From contig CATOSB010000003.1 in assembly GCA_951812305.1 (NCBI GenBank), forward strand, positions 92,001 to 156,000: a stretch of DNA of 64,000 nt, read 5' to 3'. The stretch comes from an uncultured Paracoccaceae bacterium. Its GTDB lineage: Bacteria > Pseudomonadota > Alphaproteobacteria > Rhodobacterales > Rhodobacteraceae. Position numbers and translations under genes: made by a program. A model generated the notes under the pieces. The model ran no database searches. It saw nothing but the letters and a program-made list of their open reading frames with translations, and was not told where the DNA came from. This document shows, piece after piece, positions 56,066 through 64,000 of the stretch. Position 1 is the first letter of the stretch. Each line of letters begins with the position of its first letter.

Positions 56066-56758
56066 ATGCGTCGCACTGAACGACTGTTCCAGATTATCCA
56101 GATACTCAGGGCAAACCGATCCCCGGTGACCGGAAGGAGCCTTGCGGATGAATTGGAAATCTCGCTCAGGACGCTTTATCGCGACATGGCGGAACTCATC
56201 GCGCAACGTGTGCCAGTCACGGGCGAGGCCGGAACAGGCTATGTTCTGGATCAGGGCTATGACATGCCGCCGCTGATGTTGACGGCAGATGAGTTAGAGG
56301 CCGCCGCCCTTGGTGCGGCGATGGTCGCCAATCAGGCCGACCCTTCGCTGGCCCGCGCGGCGCGGGATCTTGTGTCAAAACTTTCCGAGGCGGTCCCGAA
56401 AGAACTTCGTCCAATCATTCTGGATGCGGGTTCCAGACCAATCCCCACCGGACCGAAATCGCCGGAACATTTTGACGGCGCTGCCTTGCGCCGCGCAATC
56501 CGTGATCGCCACAAATTGCACATTACCTATCGCGCCCAGAATGACGATGAAAGCAACCGCACAATCTGGCCCCTGCTGATCGCCTATCTGGGATCCGTCC
56601 GTTACATCGTCGCGTGGTGTGAAACGCGGCAGGACTATCGGCACTTCCGAACGGATCGGGTCCGCACACTGGCAGTGCTGGGCGATAAATACCCCGGACG
56701 CCGCGCCGTTCTTATCAAGGGTTGGGAAGAAAGGATGCGACACCGGGACAACGATTGA
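56066..56758 (+). CDS. HTH-WYL transcriptional regulator (YafY type)
   Basis: 230 residues from ATG 56,066 (AGGAGG 6 nt upstream). N-terminal DeoR-like HTH MRRTERLFQIIQILRANRSP to ELEISLRTLYRDMAEL, then a WYL domain with KLHITYRAQNDDESNRTIWP and SVRYIVAWCETRQDYRHFRTDRV. Divergent from the SRPBCC gene across 115 bp, a likely target. Ligand unknown. Confidence 0.9.
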   Translation: MRRTERLFQIIQILRANRSPVTGRSLADELEISLRTLYRDMAELIAQRVPVTGEAGTGYVLDQGYDMPPLMLTADELEAAALGAAMVANQADPSLARAARDLVSKLSEAVPKELRPIILDAGSRPIPTGPKSPEHFDGAALRRAIRDRHKLHITYRAQNDDESNRTIWPLLIAYLGSVRYIVAWCETRQDYRHFRTDRVRTLAVLGDKYPGRRAVLIKGWEERMRHRDND

Positions 56759-56883
56759 TGACAGTGTCGAGTTTTAGGGTGTCCGGACACTCAAAAGCAG
56801 CCTTCGGCGTCATGTCGCAACGATCAGAAATTGGCCGAGCCGCGCAATGATTGAATCCGGCGCGACCCGGCTTTTTAAAATGA

Positions 56884-57075
56884 TCAGTTTTTCATCGGGC
56901 ACGTGCTGATCCCGAGAATTGAGTAAATTGGGCACATCCCGACCAGACCAGTGGCAAGCGGGACGATCCCGATCAGCCCCCACATCGTCTGCGGTCCGAC
57001 AAAGACAAGTGACAATAGTATTGGGCCAAGCGCGACGCGCAGGATGCGGTCGATGTTTCCTTCGTTTCTGGTCAT
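56884..57075 (-). CDS. DUF2892 (YgaP-type) membrane protein
   Basis: 63 residues: MTRNEGNIDRILRVALGPIL, two short hydrophobic helices and VGMCPIYSILGISTCPMKN with the conserved Cys pair of this family, seen fused to rhodanese domains in YgaP. Lies beside the Crp/Fnr regulator on the same strand, 69 bp downstream of its stop. Confidence 0.85.
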   Translation of the reverse strand: MTRNEGNIDRILRVALGPILLSLVFVGPQTMWGLIGIVPLATGLVGMCPIYSILGISTCPMKN

Positions 57076-57144
57076 TTTCGATATCTCCTTTGAACAGATT
57101 ATGCCCGAAAATAACCCGCCAGAGATTTGTCGACGGTGACTTTG

Positions 57145-57741
57145 TCACCACGACTCTGCGGCAATCCGTTGCAGTTCGGGTTTGTTCAGGATCGACACGC
57201 TGTGGTCCAGCTGCTGCACCAGCCCGCGCCGTGCAAAATCGGACAACCGACGCGACACATAGGCCCGCCCGGACGCCGTTTCGGAGGCCAGCGCAGTATG
57301 GGTCGCAGAAACAACCCCACCGTCATCCGCAAGCCGCAGCAAAACCTTTGCAAGCCTCGCGTCAAAGCCCGTCAGCGCCACTTCCTCGATCAACTGTTGG
57401 TAATCGAAAAACCGCGCTGCGACGGAACGCATGATCCGATTGCGAAACGCGTCATCTTCCTTAAGCCGCCTGTTGAATTGGTTAGCCGGGATCAGCTCGC
57501 CCTCAAGATCAGTTTCGGCCACACCTTCGGCGCCATAGGCGTGCTTATTCACCAGACAGGAAAAGGTCTGCAGGCAGATTTCGCCGGGGCGCACGCGATA
57601 AAGCACAACGTCGCGACCGCTGGCACCAGTGAGAGAGACCTTGATAGTTCCTTTGGACAGCAGGACGAATCCGGGGCAATCCTGTCCCGGCTGGAAGATG
57701 ACTTTGCCTTTTGGTGCTTTGAACTGGCGGATCAGGTCCAT
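57145..57741 (-). CDS. Crp/Fnr-family transcriptional regulator
   Basis: 198 residues from ATG 57,741; a longer frame to 57,822 is open but enters the IS630 end. Cyclic-nucleotide-like beta barrel (FKAPKGKVIFQPGQDCPGFVLLSKGTIKV), dimer helix, and HTH with SGRAYVSRRLSDFARRGLVQQ. No Fnr-type N-terminal Cys cluster; Cys in GQDCPG and LQTFSCLV could sense redox. Likely controls the adjacent DUF2892 gene. Confidence 0.85.
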   Translation of the reverse strand: MDLIRQFKAPKGKVIFQPGQDCPGFVLLSKGTIKVSLTGASGRDVVLYRVRPGEICLQTFSCLVNKHAYGAEGVAETDLEGELIPANQFNRRLKEDDAFRNRIMRSVAARFFDYQQLIEEVALTGFDARLAKVLLRLADDGGVVSATHTALASETASGRAYVSRRLSDFARRGLVQQLDHSVSILNKPELQRIAAESW

Positions 57742-57758
57742 TGGTTTTTGTCCACTCC

Positions 57759-57779
57759 TGCGCCTGAATTGGCCTGATG
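57759..57779. repeat. Left arm of a 21-bp perfect inverted repeat around an IS cluster
   Basis: Begins TGCGCCTGAATTGGCC and ends TGATG. Its exact reverse complement is at 60,859-60,879. It overlaps the presumed promoter/leader of the Crp/Fnr gene. Confidence 0.85.
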
Positions 57780-57794
57780 ATTTTGATGCCTGTG

Positions 57795-58910
57795 AATCAC
57801 TTTGCCGCATGGTCACAGGCACGGAGGTTTCTATTTTGAGGGTATGAGCAAGCGAGACAAAACAGTCACCTTATCCGACGAGCAGCGCATAGCGCTTGAA
57901 GCGCTTTGCCGCCGCCGCAAAGTTGAGGCCCTTGTTTGGAAACGTGCGCGTGCGTTTCTTCTTCTGGACACAGGAGAAGACGCCGGAACGGTTTGCCGGA
58001 TTTTGGATATCGGTCCAACGGTTCTGACGGAATGGCAGTTCGCGTTTGCCGGAGCGGGGTTGTCATTTTTTGGCTTGAAGGGCTACAGCCAGCGACAGGG
58101 GCATCTATCGGTGGAGCAGGAACGGGCTTTGAAAGCGCATTTCACCGAACATCCGGCACAGAACGTAGATGAGGTCTGTGCCTATGTTCTGGCCGGGTGC
58201 GACCAGAGCTACAGCCCCTCGGGAGCCGCCAGGCTGATGCGCCGCCTGGGGTTTGTGTATAGGAAACCACAATTGCTGCCTGCACAGGCCGATGAAGCCA
58301 AACAGGCTGCGTTTATTGCCCAATATGAGGCCATGATGAACGGGTTGGCCGCAGATGAGATGGTTGTCTTTTCGGACGCTGTTCACCCCGAGCATCAGAG
58401 CCGCCCCGCCCATGGCTGGTTCCCAAAGGGACAAAAGACGGCCCTGAAGGCGACATCCGGGCGCAAACGGCTCAATATTCAGGGAGCGCTTGACCTTGAG
58501 ACCTTCCAGTTCACCTTTGTAGAAGGCGAAAAGATCAATGCCCGGACAACCCAACAAATGCTGGAAAAGTTGGAGCGCAACAACCCAACCATGACGACCA
58601 TCCATGTCTTTGTCGACAATGCCCGCTATCATCATGCCAGGATACTTCAGCCATGGCTCAACAGCCCGGAACGCCGGGTGAAGTTGCATTTCCTGCCAGC
58701 ATATGCCCCGCATCTCAACCCAATCGAGCGCCTTTGGGGCGTCATGCACGATTGGGTCACACACAATCGCCACTATGCAACGTTCAACCAGTTCACAGAG
58801 GCTATTTTCAACTTCTTCCGTACGACACTGCCAGAAAAATGGCCTGAGTTCCGCGACACCGTCACCGACAACTTCCGCGTTGTATCGCTCAAGGAATACA
58901 AAGTGATATA
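57795..58910 (+). mobile_element. IS630-type element C
   Basis: About 1.1 kb. Inverted ends ATCACTTTG at 57,795 and CAAAGTGAT at about 58,909. Flanking TA is not symmetrical, so the exact borders are uncertain. Distinct from elements A and B. Confidence 0.7.
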
Positions 58911-58911
58911 G
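57844..58911 (+). CDS. IS630-family transposase (element C)
   Basis: 355 residues from ATG 57,844. HTH region (CRRRKVEALVWKRARAFLLL, RLMRRLGFVYRKPQ), then DDE core: VVFSDAVHPEHQSRPAHGWF (first Asp), IHVFVDNARYHHARI (second Asp), LPAYAPHLNPIERLWGVMH (Glu). Intact. The stop falls in the right terminal repeat. Confidence 0.9.
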   Translation: MSKRDKTVTLSDEQRIALEALCRRRKVEALVWKRARAFLLLDTGEDAGTVCRILDIGPTVLTEWQFAFAGAGLSFFGLKGYSQRQGHLSVEQERALKAHFTEHPAQNVDEVCAYVLAGCDQSYSPSGAARLMRRLGFVYRKPQLLPAQADEAKQAAFIAQYEAMMNGLAADEMVVFSDAVHPEHQSRPAHGWFPKGQKTALKATSGRKRLNIQGALDLETFQFTFVEGEKINARTTQQMLEKLERNNPTMTTIHVFVDNARYHHARILQPWLNSPERRVKLHFLPAYAPHLNPIERLWGVMHDWVTHNRHYATFNQFTEAIFNFFRTTLPEKWPEFRDTVTDNFRVVSLKEYKVI

Positions 58912-58915
58912 ATAC

Positions 58916-58935
58916 CCACGGGCTTACACCCGTGG
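58916..58935. repeat. IS200/IS605-type end hairpin 1
   Basis: CCACGGG CTTACA CCCGTGG: 7-bp stem with loop CTTACA, immediately after the IS630-C end. Same loop as the hairpin at 59,119; such imperfect-end hairpins are what HUH transposases bind. Confidence 0.75.
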
Positions 58936-58940
58936 TTCTT

Positions 58941-59118
58941 TCAAAGGTCAAGCTCCGCTTGTCCATTATCTTCTCGGCCCTGCCATCGGACGTAATTCCG
59001 TATCGTTTGCTCGTCGACCCCAACGGTGGACACAAAAAATCCTTTGTAAACGCTGTGGGACGATTTTCGCAGCCGCATTCTGCAGACGATAGCCCGAAGA
59101 CAATGGAAGGGCTATCAT
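58941..59118 (-). pseudogene. Remnant of a second IS200/IS605 TnpA (C-terminal end)
   Basis: Reading leftward, the frame ends FFVSTVGVDEQTIRNYVRWQ then GREDNGQAELDL and a stop at 58,941. This matches the C-terminus of Y1 transposases, with the catalytic-Tyr helix. Only about 45-55 codons survive between the two end hairpins, and the catalytic His pair is absent. Confidence 0.6.
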
Positions 59119-59138
59119 CCCCGCGCTTACACGCGGGG
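59119..59138. repeat. IS200/IS605-type end hairpin 2
   Basis: CCCCGCG CTTACA CGCGGGG: 7-bp stem, loop identical to hairpin 1. It lies at the 3' end of the TnpA gene and probably is that element's right end. Confidence 0.75.
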
Positions 59139-59570
59139 AGTTCCCGCTGGATTAAAATCATCATCGGGCTCGGGTGGCGTCTGGTTCTTGATGTATTCCA
59201 ACCACACCTCGTCTGTCACGTTGCCGCTGCTGGCAACCCGGTAACCGCGGGCCCACAGGTGTTGCCCCCAATATCTTTTGCGCAATATCCCGAACTCGCT
59301 CAGCAGCTTGTGCGAACTGCGCCCTTTCAGATATTGCTCCGCACGGCTGACCGACAGGTTCGGCGGGGTCGACACCGGCATATGCTCGTGGTCACGGTTG
59401 ATTGATCCGGCATGCACAACCATCCCATGCGCCCGCGCCGTCTCGCGCAGCAACTCACGGCAGCGGTTGCCGACATCGCCGCCCAACACCTGGTAGCGGT
59501 ACTTCGTCACCCACACCAAGTGGTATTTGCAGTCCCAAACCGTATGGCTGCCACGCTTGTACGAATCCAT
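59127..59570 (-). CDS. IS200/IS605-family transposase TnpA (Y1 HUH)
   Basis: 147 residues: SHTVWDCKYHLVWVTKYRYQVL, the His-x-His pair in NRDHEHMPVSTPP (about residues 61-63), LKGRSSHKLL, KRYWGQHLWARGY and the catalytic Tyr in EVWLEYIKNQ (about 127). Length is typical. It uses single-strand transfer; no TnpB guide nuclease gene accompanies it here. The frame's end overlaps hairpin 2. Confidence 0.9.
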   Translation of the reverse strand: MDSYKRGSHTVWDCKYHLVWVTKYRYQVLGGDVGNRCRELLRETARAHGMVVHAGSINRDHEHMPVSTPPNLSVSRAEQYLKGRSSHKLLSEFGILRKRYWGQHLWARGYRVASSGNVTDEVWLEYIKNQTPPEPDDDFNPAGTPRV

Positions 59571-59625
59571 AATCAGGCATCTTAACGCAAATGCCGCGAT
59601 CCCGTCCGGCTAAAGCGTGGGGTTT

Positions 59626-60815
59626 CTTACCACCCTTCAAAATTTCCGGATCTGATTTGACGTTTGTCTGATCTGTGTGATTCAAGGAGTCTCCACTGCT
59701 GATATTGGAGGCTGGTTTGTTGGGAAATGTTTGTTTTTCAGAGCTTTATTCGAAGGTTGAGGCGGATTTTCAGGACCGCTTGCTCGGGTATCACAAGTCG
59801 CGCCGGGAGGGATTGTGCATCATAGCAAGCGTGATTTTGAACACGCGCAGCGTCAATCTGATGGAAAATGCGGCTGCTCTGCCCCGCGATATCGGCTCTG
59901 TGGACCACCGCTATCAATACATTTCGCGGGTTCTGGGCAATCCTCACATCGATACTGATGAGATCATGCAGGCCTATGTTGGTGAAATTTTCCGCCGCCA
60001 GTGTGAGGCCGGAGAAACGATTGTGGTGGCCCTTGATCAAAGCAAGCTCAACGAAGGGCATGAGGTTTTGATGTTATCGGTGCGGATGCGGGATCGGGCC
60101 CTCCCGGTCGCCTGGCGTGTACGCCAGACCAAAGGGCCGATTGGATGGCGCGTGCAACATGAGCTTTTGGAAGCAGTCCGCCCATGGCTCCCGGCGGATG
60201 CGCGTGTGTTGCTGGCGGGAGATCGGTTTTATGGAACCGCCCGATTGGTCGCATGGTGCCAGGAGGCTGGATGGGACTACCGGCTGCGCATGAAGGGAAA
60301 TATCACACTGCAACATCAGGGTGGCGAGATGATGACGCGCGAAATTGCCCAACTGATGCCCGAAGGGCTTGTAAACGCTGAGCTTTACGGAACGGGCGTC
60401 TTTAGCAACATTGGAGTGCTTCACGAGGAGGGGCACAAAGAGCCTTGGATTATTGCCATGAATGCAGCACCGTCCGAGTACAAGGTGCTCGATTATGGAA
60501 TGCGTTGGGGAATTGAAGCCATGTTCTCCGACTTCAAAACCCGGGGCTTTGAAATTACTCAAAGCCAGATCAAAAAGCCGGATCGATTGGCCCGCCTCAT
60601 TTTGGTGCTGGCAATCGCCATGTACTGGGCTGTTTCAACCGGAGCAAACGAAGAGCACCACGTCGCAATACGCGGCGAAAAAAGGGGATTCGAAAAGCCC
60701 GAAGGTCCTTATGCTCTCTCTTCAAGACAGGCCTTCGTGCTATCCGACGATGCCTCGCAGGTTATGCCAAAATCCCCAAGCTCTGGGATGTCTGGCTAAA
60801 TTGAAGGGTGGTAAG
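59626..60815 (+). mobile_element. IS4-type element, copy 5 of 5
   Basis: 1190 bp with a clean 9-bp duplication gtggggttt at 59,617-59,625 and 60,816-60,824. It carries the GAG allele shared only with copy 1. Inserted just upstream of the IS200/IS605 TnpA gene. Confidence 0.95.
59705..60799 (+). CDS. IS4-family transposase (copy 5)
   Basis: Intact 364-residue transposase, same protein as the other copies. Confidence 0.9.
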   Translation: MEAGLLGNVCFSELYSKVEADFQDRLLGYHKSRREGLCIIASVILNTRSVNLMENAAALPRDIGSVDHRYQYISRVLGNPHIDTDEIMQAYVGEIFRRQCEAGETIVVALDQSKLNEGHEVLMLSVRMRDRALPVAWRVRQTKGPIGWRVQHELLEAVRPWLPADARVLLAGDRFYGTARLVAWCQEAGWDYRLRMKGNITLQHQGGEMMTREIAQLMPEGLVNAELYGTGVFSNIGVLHEEGHKEPWIIAMNAAPSEYKVLDYGMRWGIEAMFSDFKTRGFEITQSQIKKPDRLARLILVLAIAMYWAVSTGANEEHHVAIRGEKRGFEKPEGPYALSSRQAFVLSDDASQVMPKSPSSGMSG

Positions 60816-61006
60816 GTGGGGTTTACAGATCCCCTATCGGGGACTCTAACCCGGAAAACATCAGGCCAATTCAGGCGCACGGGTATACATCAATATAACT
60901 GGGCGGGAAACCTGGTCATCTGGCGTGACAAAGTTCGCTGCACTGCAGTACAGACATAATACCGACGTGGTACAGCCCGCGAATTTTCAGCGAAAGTTCG
61001 TACCTG
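60816..61006. other. Gap between IS4 copy 5 and mcd
   Basis: No gene seen. It contains the second IS4 target-duplication copy, a small hairpin (TCCCC TATC GGGGA), and the right arm of the 21-bp inverted repeat. Confidence 0.5.
60859..60879. repeat. Right arm of the 21-bp perfect inverted repeat
   Basis: Begins CATCAGGCCAATTCAGGC and ends GCA, exact reverse complement of 57,759-57,779. Similarity continues weakly for about 9 bp further out. No matching target duplication outside the arms. Confidence 0.85.
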
Positions 61007-62689
61007 TCACCCCAGCAAACGGCGCGCAATTACCTGCGCCTGAATCTCCGCCGCACCCTCAAAGATGTTCAGGATTCGTGCGTCACATAAGATGCGACTG
61101 ATCTGATATTCCAGCGCGAAGCCATTCCCGCCGTGGATTTGTAGTGCGTTGTCCGCCGCCGCCCACGCAACCCGCGCACCAAGCAGCTTTGCCATTCCGG
61201 CCTCAAGGTCGCAGCGTCGATCATTGTCCTTTTCGCGGGCCGAAAAATAGGTCAGTTGCCGCGCCACCATGATCTCGACCGCCATCATCGCCAATTTGCT
61301 GGCAACACGTGGAAAATTAATCAGGGCCTTACCGAACTGCTTGCGTTCAAGCGCGTATTGCATCCCCGTTTCAAGTGCCGATTGCGCCACCCCAATCGCC
61401 CGTGCGGCGGTCTGGATACGCGCAGATTCAAAAGTCTGCATCAGCTGCTTGAACCCCTGACCTTCAACGCCACCGAGCAGGTTTTCGCCTTTCACCTTGA
61501 AGCCGTCAAAGGCGAGTTCGTATTCCTTCATACCGCGATACCCCAGCACCTCGATTTCCGTGCCGGACATGCCATCGGTCGGGAACGGGTTATCATCGTC
61601 GCCCGGCGTCTTTTCTGCCAGAAACATTGACAACCCTTTGTAATCGCTGGAGTCCGGGTCCGTTCTTGCAAGCAATGTCATCACATGCGTTCGTGCCGCA
61701 TGAGTGATCCACGTCTTGTTGCCGGTAACCTCGTAGTCGTCCCCGGCCTTTACCGCCCGTGTCCGCAAGCTGCCCAAATCCGAGCCGGTGTTAGGCTCGG
61801 TAAAGACCGCCGTGGGAAGGATCTCGCCGCTGGCCAATCCGGGCAGCCACTTGGCTTTCTGCTCGTCCGTACCGCCACAGAGGATCAGTTCTGCGGCAAT
61901 CTCAGACCGTGTGCCAAGCGAGCCAACGCCGATGTAACCCCTTGAGAGTTCTTCGGAAACCACAACCATAGATGCCTTGGACAATCCGAATCCACCATGC
62001 TCTTCGGGGATTGTCAGGCCGAACACACCCATTTCCGCCAACTCATCAATCACAGACATCGGGATCAGTTCGTCTTTCAGATGCCAGCTATGCGCGTGCG
62101 GGATAACGTTTTCATCCGCGTAACGCCGAAACTGGTCGCGGATCATTTCCAGTTCTTCGTCCAACCCGGAGGCGCCAAAAGTTGCGTGGCCCGTGTTGTC
62201 CTGCATCAATTCGACAAGACGTACTCTCGCCGCTTGAGTATTACCTGTTTGGGTCAGCGTCATCACCGCGTCTGACATTAATGCGCGCTGGTCATCTTGG
62301 GTCAGGCCAATGTCTTGCGGGCGCAGGATTTCGCCCTGGCTGATCGGAATGCCGCCATAAGTCTGCCAAAGGTATTCGCCAAATGCGATCTGGTGAATCA
62401 ACGCCTCAATTTCGCCAAATGCTCCCTGCGCGTTCAACCTTTCGGCCCATCCCTGCATCTGGCGCAGGCTTTCGGCATATGTTGCAAGCCACGCGAGCCC
62501 ATGCGCTGCAGTTTGGTTTTCTTCCAGAAGAGCACCTGAAACGCGGCCATCATCTGTGACCATTCCACGAACACGTTCAGATGCCGTGGCCAATAGCACC
62601 TCAACCTGATGAATTGCGGCCATTGTCAAAGACAGGAGATCTTCCAGAACAGGTGTTTCTGTCATCGCACTTTGTCCGTCATGTGCCAC
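61007..62689 (-). CDS. mcd: (2S)-methylsuccinyl-CoA dehydrogenase
   Basis: 560 residues, far longer than ordinary acyl-CoA dehydrogenases (about 380). The extra N-terminal domain of about 150 residues (MTETPVLEDLLSLTMAAIHQ to EYLWQTYGGIPISQGEILRP) is the mark of Mcd. The catalytic part has TEPNTGSDLGSLRTRA, GNKTWITHAARTHV, LERKQFGKALINF, DNALQIHGGNGFALEYQISR and a C-terminal EGAAEIQAQVIARRLLG. It oxidises methylsuccinyl-CoA to mesaconyl-CoA in the ethylmalonyl-CoA pathway of acetate assimilation. GTG start with AAGGAG 7 nt upstream; ATG at 62,665 is an alternative. Confidence 0.85.
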   Translation of the reverse strand: MAHDGQSAMTETPVLEDLLSLTMAAIHQVEVLLATASERVRGMVTDDGRVSGALLEENQTAAHGLAWLATYAESLRQMQGWAERLNAQGAFGEIEALIHQIAFGEYLWQTYGGIPISQGEILRPQDIGLTQDDQRALMSDAVMTLTQTGNTQAARVRLVELMQDNTGHATFGASGLDEELEMIRDQFRRYADENVIPHAHSWHLKDELIPMSVIDELAEMGVFGLTIPEEHGGFGLSKASMVVVSEELSRGYIGVGSLGTRSEIAAELILCGGTDEQKAKWLPGLASGEILPTAVFTEPNTGSDLGSLRTRAVKAGDDYEVTGNKTWITHAARTHVMTLLARTDPDSSDYKGLSMFLAEKTPGDDDNPFPTDGMSGTEIEVLGYRGMKEYELAFDGFKVKGENLLGGVEGQGFKQLMQTFESARIQTAARAIGVAQSALETGMQYALERKQFGKALINFPRVASKLAMMAVEIMVARQLTYFSAREKDNDRRCDLEAGMAKLLGARVAWAAADNALQIHGGNGFALEYQISRILCDARILNIFEGAAEIQAQVIARRLLG

Positions 62690-62813
62690 GTATCATCTCC
62701 TTGAAATGCTTCACTGCGGCATAATCCTTTTGCAGTCGCAGCGCAACAATAATGCGTGCAGAGATAGGGAAAAGACAATAAATGACCGCGCGAAACTAGC
62801 CCGGATCCATGCA

Positions 62814-63509
62814 TCAAACGTATTTGGTCTGTGAACTGTCCAGTAATTGCACCATTGCGGGGCGTACTTTCAGACCGGCGCGTATCTTGGCGTCGTCGAC
62901 TTCCTCGAGCGCGACGATATCTTTCAGCGCGGCGATCACATCATCGATCCGGTCAAACGGCACGACGGCAACGCCATCGAAATCCGCAACGATCATATCT
63001 CCGTTCTCGACCTGACACCCGCCAATCTGGATTGGCAGGCCGATTTTGCCGGGGCCTTTGCTGTAGGGCGTGTTTGGCGTTAAACCGGTGCACCAAACAG
63101 GCAGACCTACTTCGACGATCCCTTGATAGTCACGCGCTGGTCCGTCTGTCACAAGCCCCGCAGCGCCGCCATTCTTGGCCATCGCGCAGACCCGGTCACC
63201 GCAAGAGGCACATCCCTGATGGCCGTGAAATGCGGTGACGACGATGTCTTCTGGCTGCACGAATGCCAAAGCTCCCAAAAGCGCAAGAATGTCACCGGGC
63301 CCGTTGTCGACGGTCAGCGCCGGGCCAGCGGCGGTGCAGTTTATATCGCGGCTTTCGCCGATGGGTCGGATGTTGGACGCCAGCGTGTGACCGCCCTGCA
63401 ATGAATCAACCACAAAGGATGTCGGCACATTTTGAAAGGCCGCGATTTGTTGGGCGGAGGGGCGTCTGTCCGGGCGTTTTACGGTCAGCAGGGGTGGTTC
63501 TTCAATCAT
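62814..63509 (-). CDS. RraA-like / HMG aldolase family protein
   Basis: 231 residues from ATG 63,509 (AAGGA 7 nt upstream). AGPALTVDNGPGDILALLGAL, VTAFHGHQGCASCGDRVCAMAKNGGAAGLVTDGPARDYQGI and GDMIVADFDGVAVVPFDRID follow the RraA / 4-hydroxy-4-methyl-2-oxoglutarate aldolase fold, with the GDR...D metal and substrate motif (Gly-Asp-Arg, then DGPARD). Either a retro-aldol or decarboxylating enzyme or a regulator of RNase E type; residues for metal catalysis look present, which favours an enzyme. Confidence 0.85.
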   Translation of the reverse strand: MIEEPPLLTVKRPDRRPSAQQIAAFQNVPTSFVVDSLQGGHTLASNIRPIGESRDINCTAAGPALTVDNGPGDILALLGALAFVQPEDIVVTAFHGHQGCASCGDRVCAMAKNGGAAGLVTDGPARDYQGIVEVGLPVWCTGLTPNTPYSKGPGKIGLPIQIGGCQVENGDMIVADFDGVAVVPFDRIDDVIAALKDIVALEEVDDAKIRAGLKVRPAMVQLLDSSQTKYV

Positions 63510-63568
63510 CGGTGATCCTTGGTTGTCGGCCAAGCCTGTCGGATGATGCCGCCGCTGTCCAGAGAGGG

Positions 63569-64000
63569 CTAGCTCATCAACGCCCTGCCGCAAGCAACCG
63601 GCGGCAAATTGGAAGGGTCAACAACCAGAAAATCGACCTCGTACACGACTCTGCCATTGCGCGACGCGGAAAGGTTCCAGGGGCCGAAAACCAATTCATA
63701 GTCGTATTCAAATGTGAAGCCGTTGTAGCTTATATCGCCTGGCGTGAAATTGGTTGACCAGCTTTCGCGCGTCACGCCGTTTTCGCCCATGGGCGGATGC
63801 AGCGTGACAACGGTAACTTCGCCGGCATATCCGGGCTCGACATCGATATGGATGCCAAACCCAATGCCAATTCTACCGGGAACGACCGTGGATTGTTTGA
63901 TGAATGGTGGCGGTCCATCGACGAGGTTGACGACACCTGACATGGTGTCTTCGGCTTCGAGAGTCTCAACCGTTTCCACCGCGCAAAAATAGCCAAAATC
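63569..64000 (-). CDS. DUF3859 protein, 5' end beyond the window
   Basis: At least 143 codons are open from the right edge: FWLFCAVETVETLEAEDTMS, then FGIHIDVEPGYAGEVTVVTLHPPMGENGVTRESW and YNGFTFEYDYELVFGPWNL ending LPPVACGRALMS. The HPPM and F-E-x-D/E-Y-E-L-V-x-G-x-W motifs fit DUF3859. The FWLFCA segment at the edge may be the end of a signal peptide. Function unknown. Confidence 0.65.
   Translation of the reverse strand, partial: DFGYFCAVETVETLEAEDTMSGVVNLVDGPPPFIKQSTVVPGRIGIGFGIHIDVEPGYAGEVTVVTLHPPMGENGVTRESWSTNFTPGDISYNGFTFEYDYELVFGPWNLSASRNGRVVYEVDFLVVDPSNLPPVACGRALMS

Noticed and set aside
59127..59570. Obligate TnpB/omegaRNA system near the IS200/IS605 element
   Set aside because: No TnpB zinc-finger or RuvC motifs (such as CxxC with a DxD-NAA-type segment) were found in any frame nearby.

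Overview
The window looks like a chromosomal segment of an alphaproteobacterium, most likely a Rhodobacteraceae (Roseobacter-type) genome. The evidence is the order acpS-lepB-rnc-era-DUF1491-recO, a long-form methylsuccinyl-CoA dehydrogenase of the ethylmalonyl-CoA pathway, DUF2794 and DUF1491 proteins, glutathione-dependent formaldehyde oxidation genes, and an alphaproteobacterial-type LexA box (GTTC-N7-GTTC). The taxonomic call is inference; no rRNA or tRNA gene was seen.

Left third (1-24,030): a graveyard of insertion sequences and broken genes. From the left edge there is a Tn3-type transposase start, an IS110 transposase cut by an IS4-type and an IS630-type element, a truncated IS256 transposase, and an orphan S74 chaperone tail. 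An envelope polysaccharide block follows (sulfotransferase, manC, rmlC, rmlB). After it come IS4, IS66, IS630 and IS3 elements separated by scraps of host genes, including the first 28 codons of a type VI secretion tssK and the N-terminus of an autotransporter-like adhesin. A structure bounded by two IS4 copies (16,780-24,030) carries most of a wzc/exoP-like polysaccharide co-polymerase gene. That gene is itself frameshifted and interrupted by an IS982-type element, which carries an extra gene and was in turn hit by an IS66 element. The outer flanks share a 9-bp duplication (ggcccagtt), as expected for a composite transposon.

Middle (24,040-49,300): ordinary, compact, IS-free chromosome. It holds a citrate-synthase-like protein with a CoA transferase, asd, a carbonic anhydrase, a leucyl aminopeptidase with an NlpC/P60 protein, DUF2794, a 2',3'-cyclic-nucleotide phosphodiesterase, and imuB under a LexA box. 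The formaldehyde genes follow (cytochrome c, S-(hydroxymethyl)glutathione dehydrogenase, S-formylglutathione hydrolase), with a TetR regulator, an AEC transporter, an Anp1-type glycosyltransferase, a HAD hydrolase and an alpha/beta hydrolase. It ends with the acpS-lepB-rnc-era-recO group. A 120-bp-core, MITE-like intergenic repeat lies at 43.6 kb, with a second copy in opposite orientation at 55.3 kb.

Right quarter (49,300-64,000): an aminotransferase gene broken by a 1-nt frameshift and an IS630 copy; a 2-oxoglutarate/Fe(II) oxygenase related to the HalD/BesD group; a Tat-exported haloalkane dehalogenase with a divergent LysR regulator; SRPBCC and WYL genes; and a Crp/Fnr regulator. A second IS cluster (IS630, two IS200/IS605 relics, IS4) is bracketed by a 21-bp perfect inverted repeat. 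The window closes with mcd, an RraA-like protein and a DUF3859 protein that runs off the edge.

Five copies of one 1190-bp IS4-type element, two of one 1601-bp IS66-type element and two of one 1169-bp IS630-type element (plus a relative of the same length) allow the insertion history to be read from target duplications. No CRISPR array, rRNA or tRNA was found.
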